Shown here: positions 24,958 to 33,797 of the stretch, one piece after another
Position numbering within the stretch: the stretch's first letter is position 1
How the letters are laid out: every line of letters begins with the position of its first letter
Assembly (NCBI GenBank): GCA_965224675.1
Contig: CBDDAA010000004.1
Location: 1,674,001-1,738,000 of the forward strand
Direction: 5' to 3'
Length of the DNA stretch: 64,000 bases
From: UBA7957 sp965224675
GTDB taxonomy: Bacteria > Pseudomonadota > Gammaproteobacteria > Granulosicoccales > Granulosicoccaceae
Notes under the pieces: generated by a model
What the model saw: the letters and a program-made list of their open reading frames with translations, nothing else
Told to the model about the DNA's origin: nothing
Databases searched by the model: none
Program-made: the position numbers and the translations under genes

Positions 24958-25719
24958 CTAAAATCGAAGCGACAGGCAGCTGAGTCCACCGTCAAGTTTA
25001 CGAAATTCTGAGACATCGACTTCAATCACGGCATAGCCTGCTTTTTCAATAGTTTTTTTGGCGTTTGGATAGTGTTCTGGTACCAGTACAGTATCGTTCA
25101 CCCAGATGCAGTTGGCGGCGTAGCTTTCGTGATCTGTTATTTTCAGTATATTGAAAGATTCAAATTGCTTGTTATTTAAAAATTCACCACAGGCAAGTAG
25201 ATTATTATGTTCCAGATAGGCCAGACCTGTCTTTAAATGCAGAACTTTATTTAGCCTTACCATCGATCCGCTTTTACCGTATTTTTGCAGCAATTTTATG
25301 ATCTGTTTTGCGCCGTTCTCGTTGCTCCTTTCTGACAAGCCAATGTAAAAATGGCTTCCAACCATCATGATATCTCCCGCTTCCACAGTCCCTGGAGGTT
25401 TGATAGTTTCGATACAACTAAAGTAGTCAACCAGTACCGCTTTAATTGCGGCGGTTTCGCCTCGCCTTGATTTAGCACCAGGATTTGTGATGATTGCGCA
25501 ATTATCCGTCAGCAAAGCGATATCTTCAATAAATGTGGAGTCAGGAAAATTTTCATCGGCTGGCAGAGTCCTGACTTGTAGTCCGCAAATCTTTAGTGCG
25601 TTGGTGTATGCCTGATGCTGTTTCAGCGCCCGGTGATAGTTGGGAATCCCACTGTTAGCGCTCGTCAAACCATTTATCAGGCTTTTACCAGGTGTTCTTA
25701 CAATGGCTCTGTTAAACAT
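24958..25719 (-). CDS. ddaH: Dimethylarginine dimethylaminohydrolase
   Basis: 253 residues, almost the length of Pseudomonas aeruginosa DDAH (254). It hydrolyses N-omega-methylated arginines to citrulline and methylamines. The catalytic triad is at the same positions: Glu113 in GTVEAGDIM, His161 in VLHLKTG and nucleophile Cys248 in GGLSCLSLRF, with FPDSTFIEDIAL for substrate binding. It is the last gene of the arginine cluster, 63 bases after the transaminase gene. Related deiminases are longer, so DDAH is preferred. Whether free or methylated arginine is the main substrate in vivo cannot be decided from sequence. Confidence 0.85.
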   Translation of the reverse strand: MFNRAIVRTPGKSLINGLTSANSGIPNYHRALKQHQAYTNALKICGLQVRTLPADENFPDSTFIEDIALLTDNCAIITNPGAKSRRGETAAIKAVLVDYFSCIETIKPPGTVEAGDIMMVGSHFYIGLSERSNENGAKQIIKLLQKYGKSGSMVRLNKVLHLKTGLAYLEHNNLLACGEFLNNKQFESFNILKITDHESYAANCIWVNDTVLVPEHYPNAKKTIEKAGYAVIEVDVSEFRKLDGGLSCLSLRF

Positions 25720-25782
25720 GGATTCTACTCTCAGGCAGTGTTAGTACGATGTTCTGTAGTTTGGGCAATTTGATTAAAGGAG

Positions 25783-26970
25783 TCAGGTTTGCTTTTGTTT
25801 GCCATTATTCACTATAAAAGCTTTGATACGCTTACATCCTTCCAGCAATAAGGTTTTATCGACGGTAAATGCCAGGCGAATGTATCCTTTAGCGCATTCA
25901 CCAAAAGCGCCGCCATCGATACTCGTTACCCCCTGTTGCCGATACAATTCTCTGACAAATTCTGCACTGGTAAAGCCGGTTTTGTTTATGTTCAACATAA
26001 TGAACATACCGGCCTGAGGACGATGAAAAGAAATATTGTCGATACCTGACAAAACACCCATCACCGTATCTCGGCGGCTTCGCAAGACCTTACGCATTTC
26101 TTCGGCCACAGAATCTCCTTGCACAAGTGCTTTGCTCGCCGCTTGCTGGATAAAACCGGGTAAACCATAAGTCATGCACATGGAAAGTTCAGCCATGTGT
26201 TTGATAAATTCATAGGGACCTATGGCCCAACCAGCCCGCCATCCGGTCATCGCATGGGACTTGGACAAACTACTGATGGTTACTGTTCGCTCGGCCATGC
26301 CTGTAAAGGAGGCAATCGATAAATGTTTGCCCTCAAAAACAAGGTCCGCATAAACCTCATCTGCAACAACCCATAAATTATGTTGTATCGCGAGTTGCGC
26401 TAAAATCTCCAATTCTTCGCGGTTAAATACTACCCCGGTTGGATTGACCGGCGTTACCAGATAGACCACTTTAGTCTTCTTGTTTATTGCTCTGCGTAGG
26501 AACTGCAAGTCCGCACGAAAGCTGGATTCAGACGGACACGGAACCGATACCAGCCTGGCACCCGTGGCGGCAATACTCGCTTCATAGGTCACATACAGGG
26601 GATCGAAAGTGATGGCTTCATCGCCATGTTCGAGTAAGATTGCCGAGGTTGCATATAGGGCATTTTGACAGCCTGCAGTAACAACAACGTTGTCTGAATC
26701 GTAATGGGTGCCGACTCGTTTGTTCATGTGCTCAGCAACTGCCGCACGAAACTTTTCACGCCCATTGACAGGGGTATAATGTGTGTCTGCATTATGCAAG
26801 GCGCTAACAGCGGTGTCGGTTATCCAGCTGGGGGTAGGGAAGTCAGGGTCACCAATACTGAGCACGATAACATCTTCACCCCGGGCCTGAGCGGCAATAC
26901 CTTCATCATGAATCTGCCAGGCTTCGGCACCTTCTCCACTGATTCGTTTGCTTAAGCTACTATAACGCAT
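25783..26970 (-). CDS. aruH: Arginine:pyruvate transaminase
   Basis: 395 residues, class I/II PLP aminotransferase closely resembling AruH of Pseudomonas: N-terminal MRYSSLSKRISGEGAEAW, GDPDFPTP, AGCQNALYA, VTPVNPTGVVF, VADEVYADLVFEG and the PLP lysine Lys237 in SSLSKSHAMTGWRAGW, then CMTYGLPGFIQQAA. AruH moves the alpha-amino group of L-arginine to pyruvate, giving 2-ketoarginine and alanine. The decarboxylase AruI is not present in the window, so the rest of this route must be elsewhere or another amino donor is used. It lies between the transporter genes and ddaH. Confidence 0.85.
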   Translation of the reverse strand: MRYSSLSKRISGEGAEAWQIHDEGIAAQARGEDVIVLSIGDPDFPTPSWITDTAVSALHNADTHYTPVNGREKFRAAVAEHMNKRVGTHYDSDNVVVTAGCQNALYATSAILLEHGDEAITFDPLYVTYEASIAATGARLVSVPCPSESSFRADLQFLRRAINKKTKVVYLVTPVNPTGVVFNREELEILAQLAIQHNLWVVADEVYADLVFEGKHLSIASFTGMAERTVTISSLSKSHAMTGWRAGWAIGPYEFIKHMAELSMCMTYGLPGFIQQAASKALVQGDSVAEEMRKVLRSRRDTVMGVLSGIDNISFHRPQAGMFIMLNINKTGFTSAEFVRELYRQQGVTSIDGGAFGECAKGYIRLAFTVDKTLLLEGCKRIKAFIVNNGKQKQT

Positions 26971-27026
26971 AGGCGATATTCTCGGGTGGGTAATTCAGGT
27001 TAATTTCCTGTATTCATCGTCAGTAT

Positions 27027-27809
27027 TCATCGAGTGGGCAGTCGCTTTTCCCAGTAGTGAAATAGCGCCACCAGCAGACCGGCAAGTAGCAGATAAATAA
27101 AGGCCAATAATATCAATGGCTCATAGGTGATAAATGTATCCTGGCGTACGCGGGAGAACACGCCATACACATCGACAACGGTAATCGTCGCAACCAGCGG
27201 CGTGGCTTTCAATTGTAATACAACTTCTCCACCCAACGTTGGCAGTGCCCGATGAATAGCTCGTGGCAGCCATATGCGCCGTAGCACCTGCCAGGATGTC
27301 ATCCCAAAAGCTCTGGCAGTTTCCAGCTCGCCCTTGGGTACACCTGCGAATGCACCGCGCATGACTTCACCTTCATAAGCAGCGAAAGATAGGGTCAGGC
27401 TCAATAGTGCATAGGGCCATGCTTGACGTAAATAAGGCCAAAGAAAAGACTCGCGGATCTCCGGAATGGTTGGGAATAAAGAGCCAAGACCGTAGTAGAG
27501 TAGCCATAATTGCAATAATAATGGTGTGCCCCGAATGAGTGTGCAAAATCCATATGCCAACCAATTCAATGGGCGTGGCCCCGTAACCTGTACCAGTCCG
27601 AGCGGTACCGCCAGGAGGAAACCCAGTATAATACTTGATACCAATAACCAGAGCGTGCGCCACAACCCAAGCAGAATTTTGTCACTGTAGTTTGGCAGCC
27701 AGTCCCAGCGCATCAGATAAATGATTGCTGCCACCATGACAAATGCAATCAGCATTAAGATAACCCGGTGGCAGGCGAATAGCGGTGTTTTGATAGCCGG
27801 ATTAACCAT
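27027..27809 (-). CDS. aotM: Basic amino acid ABC transporter permease (HisM/AotM type)
   Basis: 260 residues with about six helices and the binding-protein-dependent permease EAA-type loop (GELETARAFGMTSWQVLRRI). It is one of two inner-membrane subunits of a polar amino acid uptake system. Family landmarks: GLWRTLWLLVSSIILGFLLA, RGTPLLLQLWLLYYGLG and LSFAAYEGEVMRGAFAG. It overlaps the AotQ-type gene by 8 bases. The gene name is assigned from the Pseudomonas arginine/ornithine system by arrangement; histidine or lysine transport cannot be excluded. Confidence 0.85.
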   Translation of the reverse strand: MVNPAIKTPLFACHRVILMLIAFVMVAAIIYLMRWDWLPNYSDKILLGLWRTLWLLVSSIILGFLLAVPLGLVQVTGPRPLNWLAYGFCTLIRGTPLLLQLWLLYYGLGSLFPTIPEIRESFLWPYLRQAWPYALLSLTLSFAAYEGEVMRGAFAGVPKGELETARAFGMTSWQVLRRIWLPRAIHRALPTLGGEVVLQLKATPLVATITVVDVYGVFSRVRQDTFITYEPLILLAFIYLLLAGLLVALFHYWEKRLPTR

Positions 27810-28542
27810 TGCCTGATTCCAGTGGCAGTCCGCGACGGGACCAGCGCTCGACTTGACCTATGATTAAGTTGGAGATCAGAGTGACCAGTAAATACAGCAC
27901 GCCGGCTGCGCAATAAAACAACAGATAGTGTTTAGTACCACCCGCCGCTTGTCGGGTTGCCAACGTCAATTCACTAAAACCAACTACGGCTAACAGCGCA
28001 GTATCTTTTGTCGCAATAAGCCAGAGATTGGAAAGCCCTGGAATCGCATAAGGTAACATCGCGGGTAGCGTGATGCGCCGCAGTGTCTGGCCTGCCGTCA
28101 AACCATAGGCGGCGGCGGCTTCAAGTTGTCCGCCCGGAATGGATAGTATCGCCCCCCGGATAACTTCGGTGCTGTAGGCGCCTTGAACGATACCAATAAC
28201 AAAAATGCCTGCCGCAAGTCCGCTTATATCTACAGGTTCCCGCCCGAGCGCTGCCATCAGCTGATTAACCACATCGGTTCCTGCATAATACAATAACAGG
28301 ATTAACACCAGCTCTGGAATAGCGCGCACTGCGGTTGTGTAACAGGCCAGTAAATCTCTGCTGAAGGGGCCACCATAGAGTTTTCCGTAAGCACCGCTGA
28401 CGCCAAGCAACAACCCCAGGCTGTAGCCACCTGCGGCTATTTGCAGAGAATTCCACAAGCCGTGCAGCAGCGTGCCACCCCAGCCTGGAGGGGAAAGCGC
28501 AAGCAGTTCCAGCCCACTAAAAAATGCAGACGACGATGCCAA
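27802..28542 (-). CDS. aotQ: Basic amino acid ABC transporter permease (HisQ/AotQ type)
   Basis: 246 residues, partner of the preceding permease. Recognisable parts: LHGLWNSLQIAAGGYSLGLLLG, RAIPELVLILLLYYAG, GAYSTEVIRGAILSIPGGQLE and the cytoplasmic EAA loop AAAAYGLTAGQTLRRITLP. It forms a heterodimeric channel with the HisM-type subunit. It sits between the binding protein gene (36 bases upstream) and aotM. Codon and base use match the surrounding arginine genes. Confidence 0.87.
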   Translation of the reverse strand: MASSSAFFSGLELLALSPPGWGGTLLHGLWNSLQIAAGGYSLGLLLGVSGAYGKLYGGPFSRDLLACYTTAVRAIPELVLILLLYYAGTDVVNQLMAALGREPVDISGLAAGIFVIGIVQGAYSTEVIRGAILSIPGGQLEAAAAYGLTAGQTLRRITLPAMLPYAIPGLSNLWLIATKDTALLAVVGFSELTLATRQAAGGTKHYLLFYCAAGVLYLLVTLISNLIIGQVERWSRRGLPLESGNG

Positions 28543-28578
28543 TTTTGACTTCTTTTAAAATTGCGTCTGGGATTTCAT

Positions 28579-29370
28579 CTATTCGCCATACACATCAAAG
28601 TCAAAATATTTTTTCGATATTTCGGCATATTGACCGTTGCTTCGGATGGCATCAATTGCGGCATTGATTTTCGCTTTCAGTTCATCTTCACCCTGGCGTA
28701 AACCAGCACCGATTCCTGGCCCCAGTATTTCAAGATCACCGGCAACATCACCTTTGACTTCACAGCAGGTCATACCTTGTTCTGATTTGATAAAATCAAC
28801 CATAGCCAGCGAATCTGCCTGAGTTGCATCAATGCGTCCCGCGACCAGATCTTGATTGGCTTCGTCCTGAGTTTGATATTCCTTAATTTCGTCGGTCATT
28901 GAAGCGAAGTGTTTTGCTGCATAATCGCGATGAATCGTACCCACCTGAACACCCAGAATTTTGCCTTTCATACTCTGTGGGGATGCATCCATTTTTATAC
29001 CTTTGGCAGCAACTATGACAGCTGGTGTGTTGTAATATTTTTTGCTAAAATCGATTGTCTTCAAACGTTCTTCGGTAATTGACATCGACGCCATAATCAC
29101 ATCGATTTTTTTACTGGTCAGTGCCGCAATAATACCATCCCAGGCTACCGGAGTGATTGCACAATCGAGTTTTGCTGCAGCGCATATTGCGGTGATTATC
29201 TCTATCTCCCAGCCCGTCCAGTTGCCTGATGCATCTGCAGATGCGAAGGGCGGATAGGGTTCTGCGGCAATTCCGACTTTGATGGTTTCAGCCGAAGCAC
29301 TTTGCATGGAGAACAGAGTAACGAGTGCTATCAGAAAAGCGCTTAAGTAGTGTTTTATTGGTGATTTCAT
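28579..29370 (-). CDS. aotJ: Periplasmic basic amino acid-binding protein (AotJ type)
   Basis: 263 residues with a signal peptide (about 1-27, ending SASA) and the SBP_bac_3 fold: TIKVGIAAEPYPPFASADASG, WEIEIITAICAAAKL, DVIMASMSITEERLKTIDFS and GVQVGTIHRDYA. It should bind L-arginine/ornithine (or methylarginine) in the periplasm and present it to AotQM. It has Cys residues in GMTCCEVKG and DCAITPV. It follows the ATPase gene by 58 bases and is usually the most strongly expressed subunit. Substrate is inferred from the neighbouring aruH and ddaH genes. Confidence 0.87.
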   Translation of the reverse strand: MKSPIKHYLSAFLIALVTLFSMQSASAETIKVGIAAEPYPPFASADASGNWTGWEIEIITAICAAAKLDCAITPVAWDGIIAALTSKKIDVIMASMSITEERLKTIDFSKKYYNTPAVIVAAKGIKMDASPQSMKGKILGVQVGTIHRDYAAKHFASMTDEIKEYQTQDEANQDLVAGRIDATQADSLAMVDFIKSEQGMTCCEVKGDVAGDLEILGPGIGAGLRQGEDELKAKINAAIDAIRSNGQYAEISKKYFDFDVYGE

Positions 29371-29428
29371 TGTTGTTTATTTCCTCATTTAGTGGATTCG
29401 TGCTTGTAAAATTATTTTTATAAGCGCG

Positions 29429-30247
29429 CTATTGAACAGAGCTGATAAACTGCTTCAGCCGCGCGGATTCAGGATTACTGAAAAGTTTCTCGGGAGAACC
29501 CTGTTCTTCGACAACGCCCTGGTGTAAAAACACCACTTTATTGGCTACCTCGCGAGCAAAGTTCATCTCATGGGTTACCAACAACATCGTTCGCCCCTCG
29601 TCGGCGAGATCAGCAATGACCTTCAGAACCTCGCCAACCAGCTCCGGGTCCAGCGCCGAAGTGGGTTCGTCAAATAACATAACCTGGGGACTGACAGCTA
29701 CGGCCCGTGCAATGGCTGCTCGTTGTTGCTGTCCGCCAGACAGAAACGCAGGATAGGTATCGCGCTTGTCAATCAGTCCGACGCGCTCCAGCAGTTTTTC
29801 AGCATGTTCAGTCGCCTGGGCTTTCGACTCGCCGTGCACAAGCATCGGCACTTCTATCAGGTTTTGCAGCAAAGTCATGTGTTGCCACAAATTGAAAGTC
29901 TGAAAAACCATACTAAGACTGGATCGAAGTTGTCTTACCTGATGTTTGTTGGCTGGAATCAAACCATTGGCGGTGGTTTTCATCTTATATTCTTCGCCGT
30001 TGATAAAAATGCGTCCAGCAGTAGGTGTTTCGAGCATGTTAATGCAGCGCAGCAAGGTGGACTTGCCTGAGCCACTGCCACCGATGATAGCGACAACTTC
30101 GCCCTTGCTTGCGCTAAGGTTAACACCCTTGAGTACTTCCAGATCAGCAAAGCTTTTATGTAAATCGATGACTGAAATCGCATCGACAACGGATGACGAA
30201 TCTGTGGGTATACTATTGGATTGCGTACAGGTTGGTCTGGTATTCAT
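29429..30247 (-). CDS. aotP: Basic amino acid ABC transporter ATPase (HisP/AotP type)
   Basis: 272 residues. Complete ABC ATPase: Walker A GGSGSGKST, Q-loop VFQTFNLW, signature LSGGQQQR, Walker B VMLFDEPTSALD and switch His in VTHEMNF. HisP-like features include LRCINMLETPTAGRI and the RQLRSSLSMVFQ segment. A 20-residue Ser/Thr-rich N-terminal extension precedes the usual start; VDAISVIDLHKSF is where the family begins. It is the first gene of the arginine operon; the upstream 250 bases should contain its promoter. Confidence 0.9.
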   Translation of the reverse strand: MNTRPTCTQSNSIPTDSSSVVDAISVIDLHKSFADLEVLKGVNLSASKGEVVAIIGGSGSGKSTLLRCINMLETPTAGRIFINGEEYKMKTTANGLIPANKHQVRQLRSSLSMVFQTFNLWQHMTLLQNLIEVPMLVHGESKAQATEHAEKLLERVGLIDKRDTYPAFLSGGQQQRAAIARAVAVSPQVMLFDEPTSALDPELVGEVLKVIADLADEGRTMLLVTHEMNFAREVANKVVFLHQGVVEEQGSPEKLFSNPESARLKQFISSVQ

Positions 30248-30293
30248 TGTTAACGATACTTTGTAACCCGGGTGAAATTAAGAATATACACAT

Positions 30294-30461
30294 TTATTTG
30301 CTAAGTCCATAGGCCGTTCCCTTGGAATGAAGAGCCGAGACATTCGGTTTGAAACGATAAGGTCTGTACAAATCCAGATTGGCAATAGTGACATAACCGC
30401 GTGGTGATTCCTGACATACAGACAAAGCGATGACTGATTTGCAATTGAGTGAGAAAAGCAC
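30294..30461 (-). CDS. Possible small protein or gene remnant upstream of aotP
   Basis: A frame of 55 codons starting at GTG 30461 and ending TAA at 30294. The frame is open back to the znuB stop. Composition looks coding (NLDLYRPYRFKPNVSALHSK near the C-terminus) but the family is not recognised, and no good ribosome-binding site was found. It shares the intergenic space with the aotP promoter. It may be the 3' end of a dead gene. Confidence 0.25.
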   Translation of the reverse strand: MLFSLNCKSVIALSVCQESPRGYVTIANLDLYRPYRFKPNVSALHSKGTAYGLSK

Positions 30462-30500
30462 GTTTTTATTGAGAGGTTTTACAGTTTCCCGTTCTGACTG

Positions 30501-31289
30501 TCAGATCCTGCGCAATGCTATAGTGTGCAAGAATACAAATTCAAGCAAAGCCGCTACCACCACCGAAGGCCCGGCAGGTGTGTCCCATTGATAGGACGCT
30601 AACAATCCCAGCATCACTGCAATAGCACCGAGAAAGCTGGCGATAACAGCCATTTGTTCAGGCGTTCTGGCAAGACGGCGGGCGGCTGCTGCGGGAATTA
30701 TCAGTAATGAGGTAATAAGCAGGATGCCAACAATTTTCATCGCCATTGCAATCATAACTGCAATTAGCAGCATCAGCGTGAGGCGGGTAGCGGTTACAGA
30801 GATTCCCTCCACCTGCGCCAACTCTTCACTGATGGTAATTGCCAGTAGTGGGTGCCAGAGTCGCCATAGAATCACCAGGATCAGGAAACCACCGCCGTAA
30901 ATCAAGAGCAGCTCATTGGGTGCGATTGCAAGAAGATCACCAAACAGGTATTGCATCAAGTCAATTCGTACATCATCGATTAATGCAACTGCGACCAAAC
31001 CTAGAGACAAGCTGCTGTGAGCCATTATTCCCAGCAGGGTGTCGGTAGCCACCAGGCGCTGACGTTGCATACTGACAAGGAGTATTGCGAGCAATACACA
31101 GCAGATGATCACTGCCAGATTCAGGTTGATGTCAAATAGCAAACCAAGCGCTATCCCCAATAATGCTGAATGCGCCAGGGTGTCACCAAAGTAGGCCATT
31201 CTTCGCCAGACGATAAAAGCACCTAATGGTCCTGCGACCAGAGCCACGCCAACCCCACCGAGCAGCGCATAAACCAGAAAATCAGCCAT
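30501..31289 (-). CDS. znuB: Zinc ABC transporter permease
   Basis: 262 residues from the ATG at 31289 (MADFLVYALLGG), overlapping the znuC end by 8 bases; the earlier start at 31316 is unlikely. ABC-3 family permease with about eight helices: GGVGVALVAGPLGAFIVWRR, RMAYFGDTLAHSALLGIALG, LLGIMAHSSLSLG and a Gly/Ala-rich C-terminal half. It forms the inner-membrane zinc channel with ZnuC and ZnuA. Last gene of zur-znuC-znuB. Confidence 0.92.
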   Translation of the reverse strand: MADFLVYALLGGVGVALVAGPLGAFIVWRRMAYFGDTLAHSALLGIALGLLFDINLNLAVIICCVLLAILLVSMQRQRLVATDTLLGIMAHSSLSLGLVAVALIDDVRIDLMQYLFGDLLAIAPNELLLIYGGGFLILVILWRLWHPLLAITISEELAQVEGISVTATRLTLMLLIAVMIAMAMKIVGILLITSLLIIPAAAARRLARTPEQMAVIASFLGAIAVMLGLLASYQWDTPAGPSVVVAALLEFVFLHTIALRRI

Positions 31290-32076
31290 GATGGTGTTTC
31301 GCATCTTCTGACGCAATTTCTGTTGTTTGTTCCAACGGTACTATGTCGCCGTGTTCATTGTGTTTATGGTTATGATGATGATTATAGAGGGCAAGGTTCT
31401 CAGCTCCCGCTATTCCAAAAAGCTCAATATAGGACGGGTCGCGGCTGACCTGTTCAGGCCCACCCGAGCAACAGATATGTCGATTCAGACAAATTACCTG
31501 GTCGGTAGCAGCCATCACCAGATGCAAATCATGAGAGACCATCAGTACGGCACAGCCACGGTGGTCCCGAATCTGTGAGATTAGGTTATACAGCTCAATT
31601 TGACCACTGATATCCACGCCCTGAGTGGGTTCATCCAATACCAGTAATTCCGGGTCCCGCAGTAAAGCCCGGGCCAGTAGCACGCGCTGCATTTCACCAC
31701 CTGATAAACTGTGTACCGATTTATCGGTTAGTGCCTGGGCACCGACATCCTGCAATGTTTGCTGCAGTTTTGATTTTGTTTTGGAGCCAGCGGTTTGCAA
31801 AAATCGATTAACAGTTAATGGAAGCGTGGAATCGATATGCAGCTTCTGCGGCATGTAACCTATACGTAAACCGGATTTTTTTTCCATACTGCCCTGACTT
31901 GGTATAATCAAGCCAAGTACGGTTTTGACCAATGTTGTTTTTCCTGCCCCATTTGGGCCTATCAAGGTGGTTATCTCACCTTTGTTGAGGATCATGGAAA
32001 CATCGTTAATAATATTGTCAACACCAAAATTAACATGTATATTTTTCAAAATAGCCAGTGGATTTATTGATCCCAT
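31282..32076 (-). CDS. znuC: Zinc ABC transporter ATPase
   Basis: 264 residues from the ATG at 32076 (MGSINPLAILKN), overlapping the zur stop by 13 bases. ABC ATPase motifs: Walker A GPNGAGKTT, Q-loop YMPQKL, signature LSGGEMQR, Walker B LLVLDEPTQGVD, and VSHDLHLV. The C-terminus is His-rich (NHHHNHKHNEHG and DAKHHHG), a usual feature of ZnuC-type proteins that may hold zinc. It powers uptake through ZnuB. Confidence 0.93.
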   Translation of the reverse strand: MGSINPLAILKNIHVNFGVDNIINDVSMILNKGEITTLIGPNGAGKTTLVKTVLGLIIPSQGSMEKKSGLRIGYMPQKLHIDSTLPLTVNRFLQTAGSKTKSKLQQTLQDVGAQALTDKSVHSLSGGEMQRVLLARALLRDPELLVLDEPTQGVDISGQIELYNLISQIRDHRGCAVLMVSHDLHLVMAATDQVICLNRHICCSGGPEQVSRDPSYIELFGIAGAENLALYNHHHNHKHNEHGDIVPLEQTTEIASEDAKHHHG

Positions 32077-32570
32077 GCAGCCTCCGAGCAATTAGCGCAG
32101 CAACCGAGAATTTCAACATTTTCCTGCTCAACTGTAAAACCCATTTTGACAGTACAGTGTTTAATACTATGCTGGATCTCTTTTGAGTCCAGTTCCAGGG
32201 CGATGCCGCACGCCTTGCATATAAGAAAGTAGCCTGCGTGTTGTTGCCCAGGATGACTACATCCGATAAAAGCGTTCAAGGAAGCTAAACGATGTACCAA
32301 TCCCTGTTCCTGTAGAAACTCCAATGCCCGATAAACTGTCGGTGGGGCTGAATTAAAGCCGGCTTTGGCAATTTCTGGCAACAATTCATATGCGCCCAGC
32401 GATTTATGACTTTGCCAGATCAGTTGCAGTACCAGCGCCCGTATTTTGGTCAGGCGCTGGCCGTTATTCTTGCAGATCGTCTGTGCCTCAAACATCGCTT
32501 CGTTAATACATCGACTGTGATCGTGACCCGATTGATAGGCTATAAAGTCTGTGGTGTTATTCTGTGTCAT
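32064..32570 (-). CDS. zur: Zinc uptake regulator (Fur family)
   Basis: 168 residues. Winged-helix DNA-binding part: NGQRLTKIRALVLQLIW, then LPEIAKAGFNSAPPTVYRALEFLQEQGLVHRL. The metal-binding part has CKAC and a C-terminal CCANC, giving the structural zinc site of Zur. When zinc is plentiful it represses the zinc importers. It is the first gene of zur-znuC-znuB, and a Zur box sits in the divergent region between zur and znuA, so it controls itself as well as its targets. Confidence 0.92.
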   Translation of the reverse strand: MTQNNTTDFIAYQSGHDHSRCINEAMFEAQTICKNNGQRLTKIRALVLQLIWQSHKSLGAYELLPEIAKAGFNSAPPTVYRALEFLQEQGLVHRLASLNAFIGCSHPGQQHAGYFLICKACGIALELDSKEIQHSIKHCTVKMGFTVEQENVEILGCCANCSEAAWDQ

Positions 32571-32593
32571 AGCTAATGTCGTATTGAATAATT

Positions 32594-32610
32594 ATGTTAT
32601 AATATAACTT
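32594..32610. promoter_or_regulatory. Zur box between zur and znuA
   Basis: ATGTTATAATATAACTT contains the palindrome GTTATAATATAAC (32596-32608), matching the gammaproteobacterial Zur consensus (GTTATANTATAAC core). It lies 24 bases before the zur start on one side and about 50 bases before znuA on the other, so one site can block both promoters. Confidence 0.88.
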
Positions 32611-32658
32611 TTCTCGTTTTAGGGAAACAGGTTATTTTAATTTATGGATGGGTTTTAA

Positions 32659-33582
32659 TTGCTAATACGAAGTAGGGTTATTGCCAGCCTGCTGGTACTC
32701 ATTGCCGGGTCAGTGATGGCGGATGAGCAAAAGCAAAAGCTGCAGGTTCTGGTAAGTGTCAAACCATTGCAGTTGATGACCCGCTCGTTGCTTGGTGAGC
32801 TTGCTACGGTTGATCTGTTAGTGCCAGTGAATGCCTCATTGCATCATTATGTTTTGAAACCTTCGGATATCCGCCAGTTGAATAAAGCGGATATGGTGCT
32901 TTGGTTTGGTGAGGATCTGGAGCGGTTTTTAAAAAAACCACTTGCTCGTCTGCCTACAACGGCATTATCGTTGTTGGGCGATAATACTGAAGAGCCATCG
33001 AATGCGGATAACAAGCATCTTAAAAAAAATCATCAGGCTAATCGCTTGCATGGGCGTGATCCCCATCTTTGGATGTCGCCTGCCCGGGTATTGCAAGCGG
33101 CAGAAAAAATTATTGCCGAGTTCGAGCAACGATATCCGGATAAAAAAGCGGCATTGGCTGCGGCGCTGACAAATTTTAAACATCGTCTTGAGCAAACCGA
33201 TCAACAGATATCGGCCCGTTTGTCAGTGATTAAAAATAGCGGGTTCTATGTCTTTCATGATGCTTACGCCGGTTTTACAAACCACTATAAGTTGAATCAG
33301 CTGGGCTATTTCACGGTTGACCCTGCGCGTAAACCAGGCGTTCGCCGGTTAAACAATATTCGCCATGCATTGGAAGCGAAAAAGGCGCGCTGTGTGTTTG
33401 TTGAACCGCAATTTCCCACATCACTTGTGCATAACATTATCGGAGATCTATCGGTTAATATTGCTACGCTTGATCCACTCGGTAGCCAGATAGCCGTGGA
33501 TGATGATGGGTACTTTCACTTCCTTGAATCATTGGCTGATCAGTTCAGCCATTGTTTGCAAATCGACAATAAGCAGCCGTAA
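32659..33582 (+). CDS. znuA: Periplasmic zinc-binding protein
   Basis: 307 residues, TTG start at 32659, which gives a normal signal peptide (LIRSRVIASLLVLIAGSVMA). Cluster A-I binding protein: SVKPLQLMTRSLLG, ASLHHYVLKPSDI (first zinc His), HGRDPHLWMSP (second His), FYVFHDAYAGFTNHY (third His) and VEPQFPTSL. The His-rich loop between strands is short (KHLKKNHQANRLHG). It captures zinc in the periplasm for ZnuBC. Divergent from zur. Confidence 0.92.
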   Translation: MLIRSRVIASLLVLIAGSVMADEQKQKLQVLVSVKPLQLMTRSLLGELATVDLLVPVNASLHHYVLKPSDIRQLNKADMVLWFGEDLERFLKKPLARLPTTALSLLGDNTEEPSNADNKHLKKNHQANRLHGRDPHLWMSPARVLQAAEKIIAEFEQRYPDKKAALAAALTNFKHRLEQTDQQISARLSVIKNSGFYVFHDAYAGFTNHYKLNQLGYFTVDPARKPGVRRLNNIRHALEAKKARCVFVEPQFPTSLVHNIIGDLSVNIATLDPLGSQIAVDDDGYFHFLESLADQFSHCLQIDNKQP

Positions 33583-33797
33583 TCCACATAAATCCACATA
33601 GCTTGTAATGCCATCCCTAACAGACGTGGGAGATAGAACACGGGCTAAGACCCCTGTAATGGAAGTCTCGCAAATCGTGAATGCCTAATACATCCGTCTG
33701 CTCACTAAAATGGTTAGCGACTCATACAGACTGGACTTTTAGATAACAGAGCCTTATTGTATTTGCACATCTAAAGTGATATTCATCGATTGAATCT
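33583..33797. other. Non-coding stretch after znuA
   Basis: No gene or clear terminator was found. There are two short direct repeats AATCCACATA at about 33581-33600. The stretch leads into the inverted-repeat element at 33798. Confidence 0.3.

Noticed and set aside
24876..24980. 35-codon forward frame starting MPKSSKLL before ddaH
   Set aside because: It overlaps the decayed frame and runs into the ddaH 3' end; nothing supports it as a gene.
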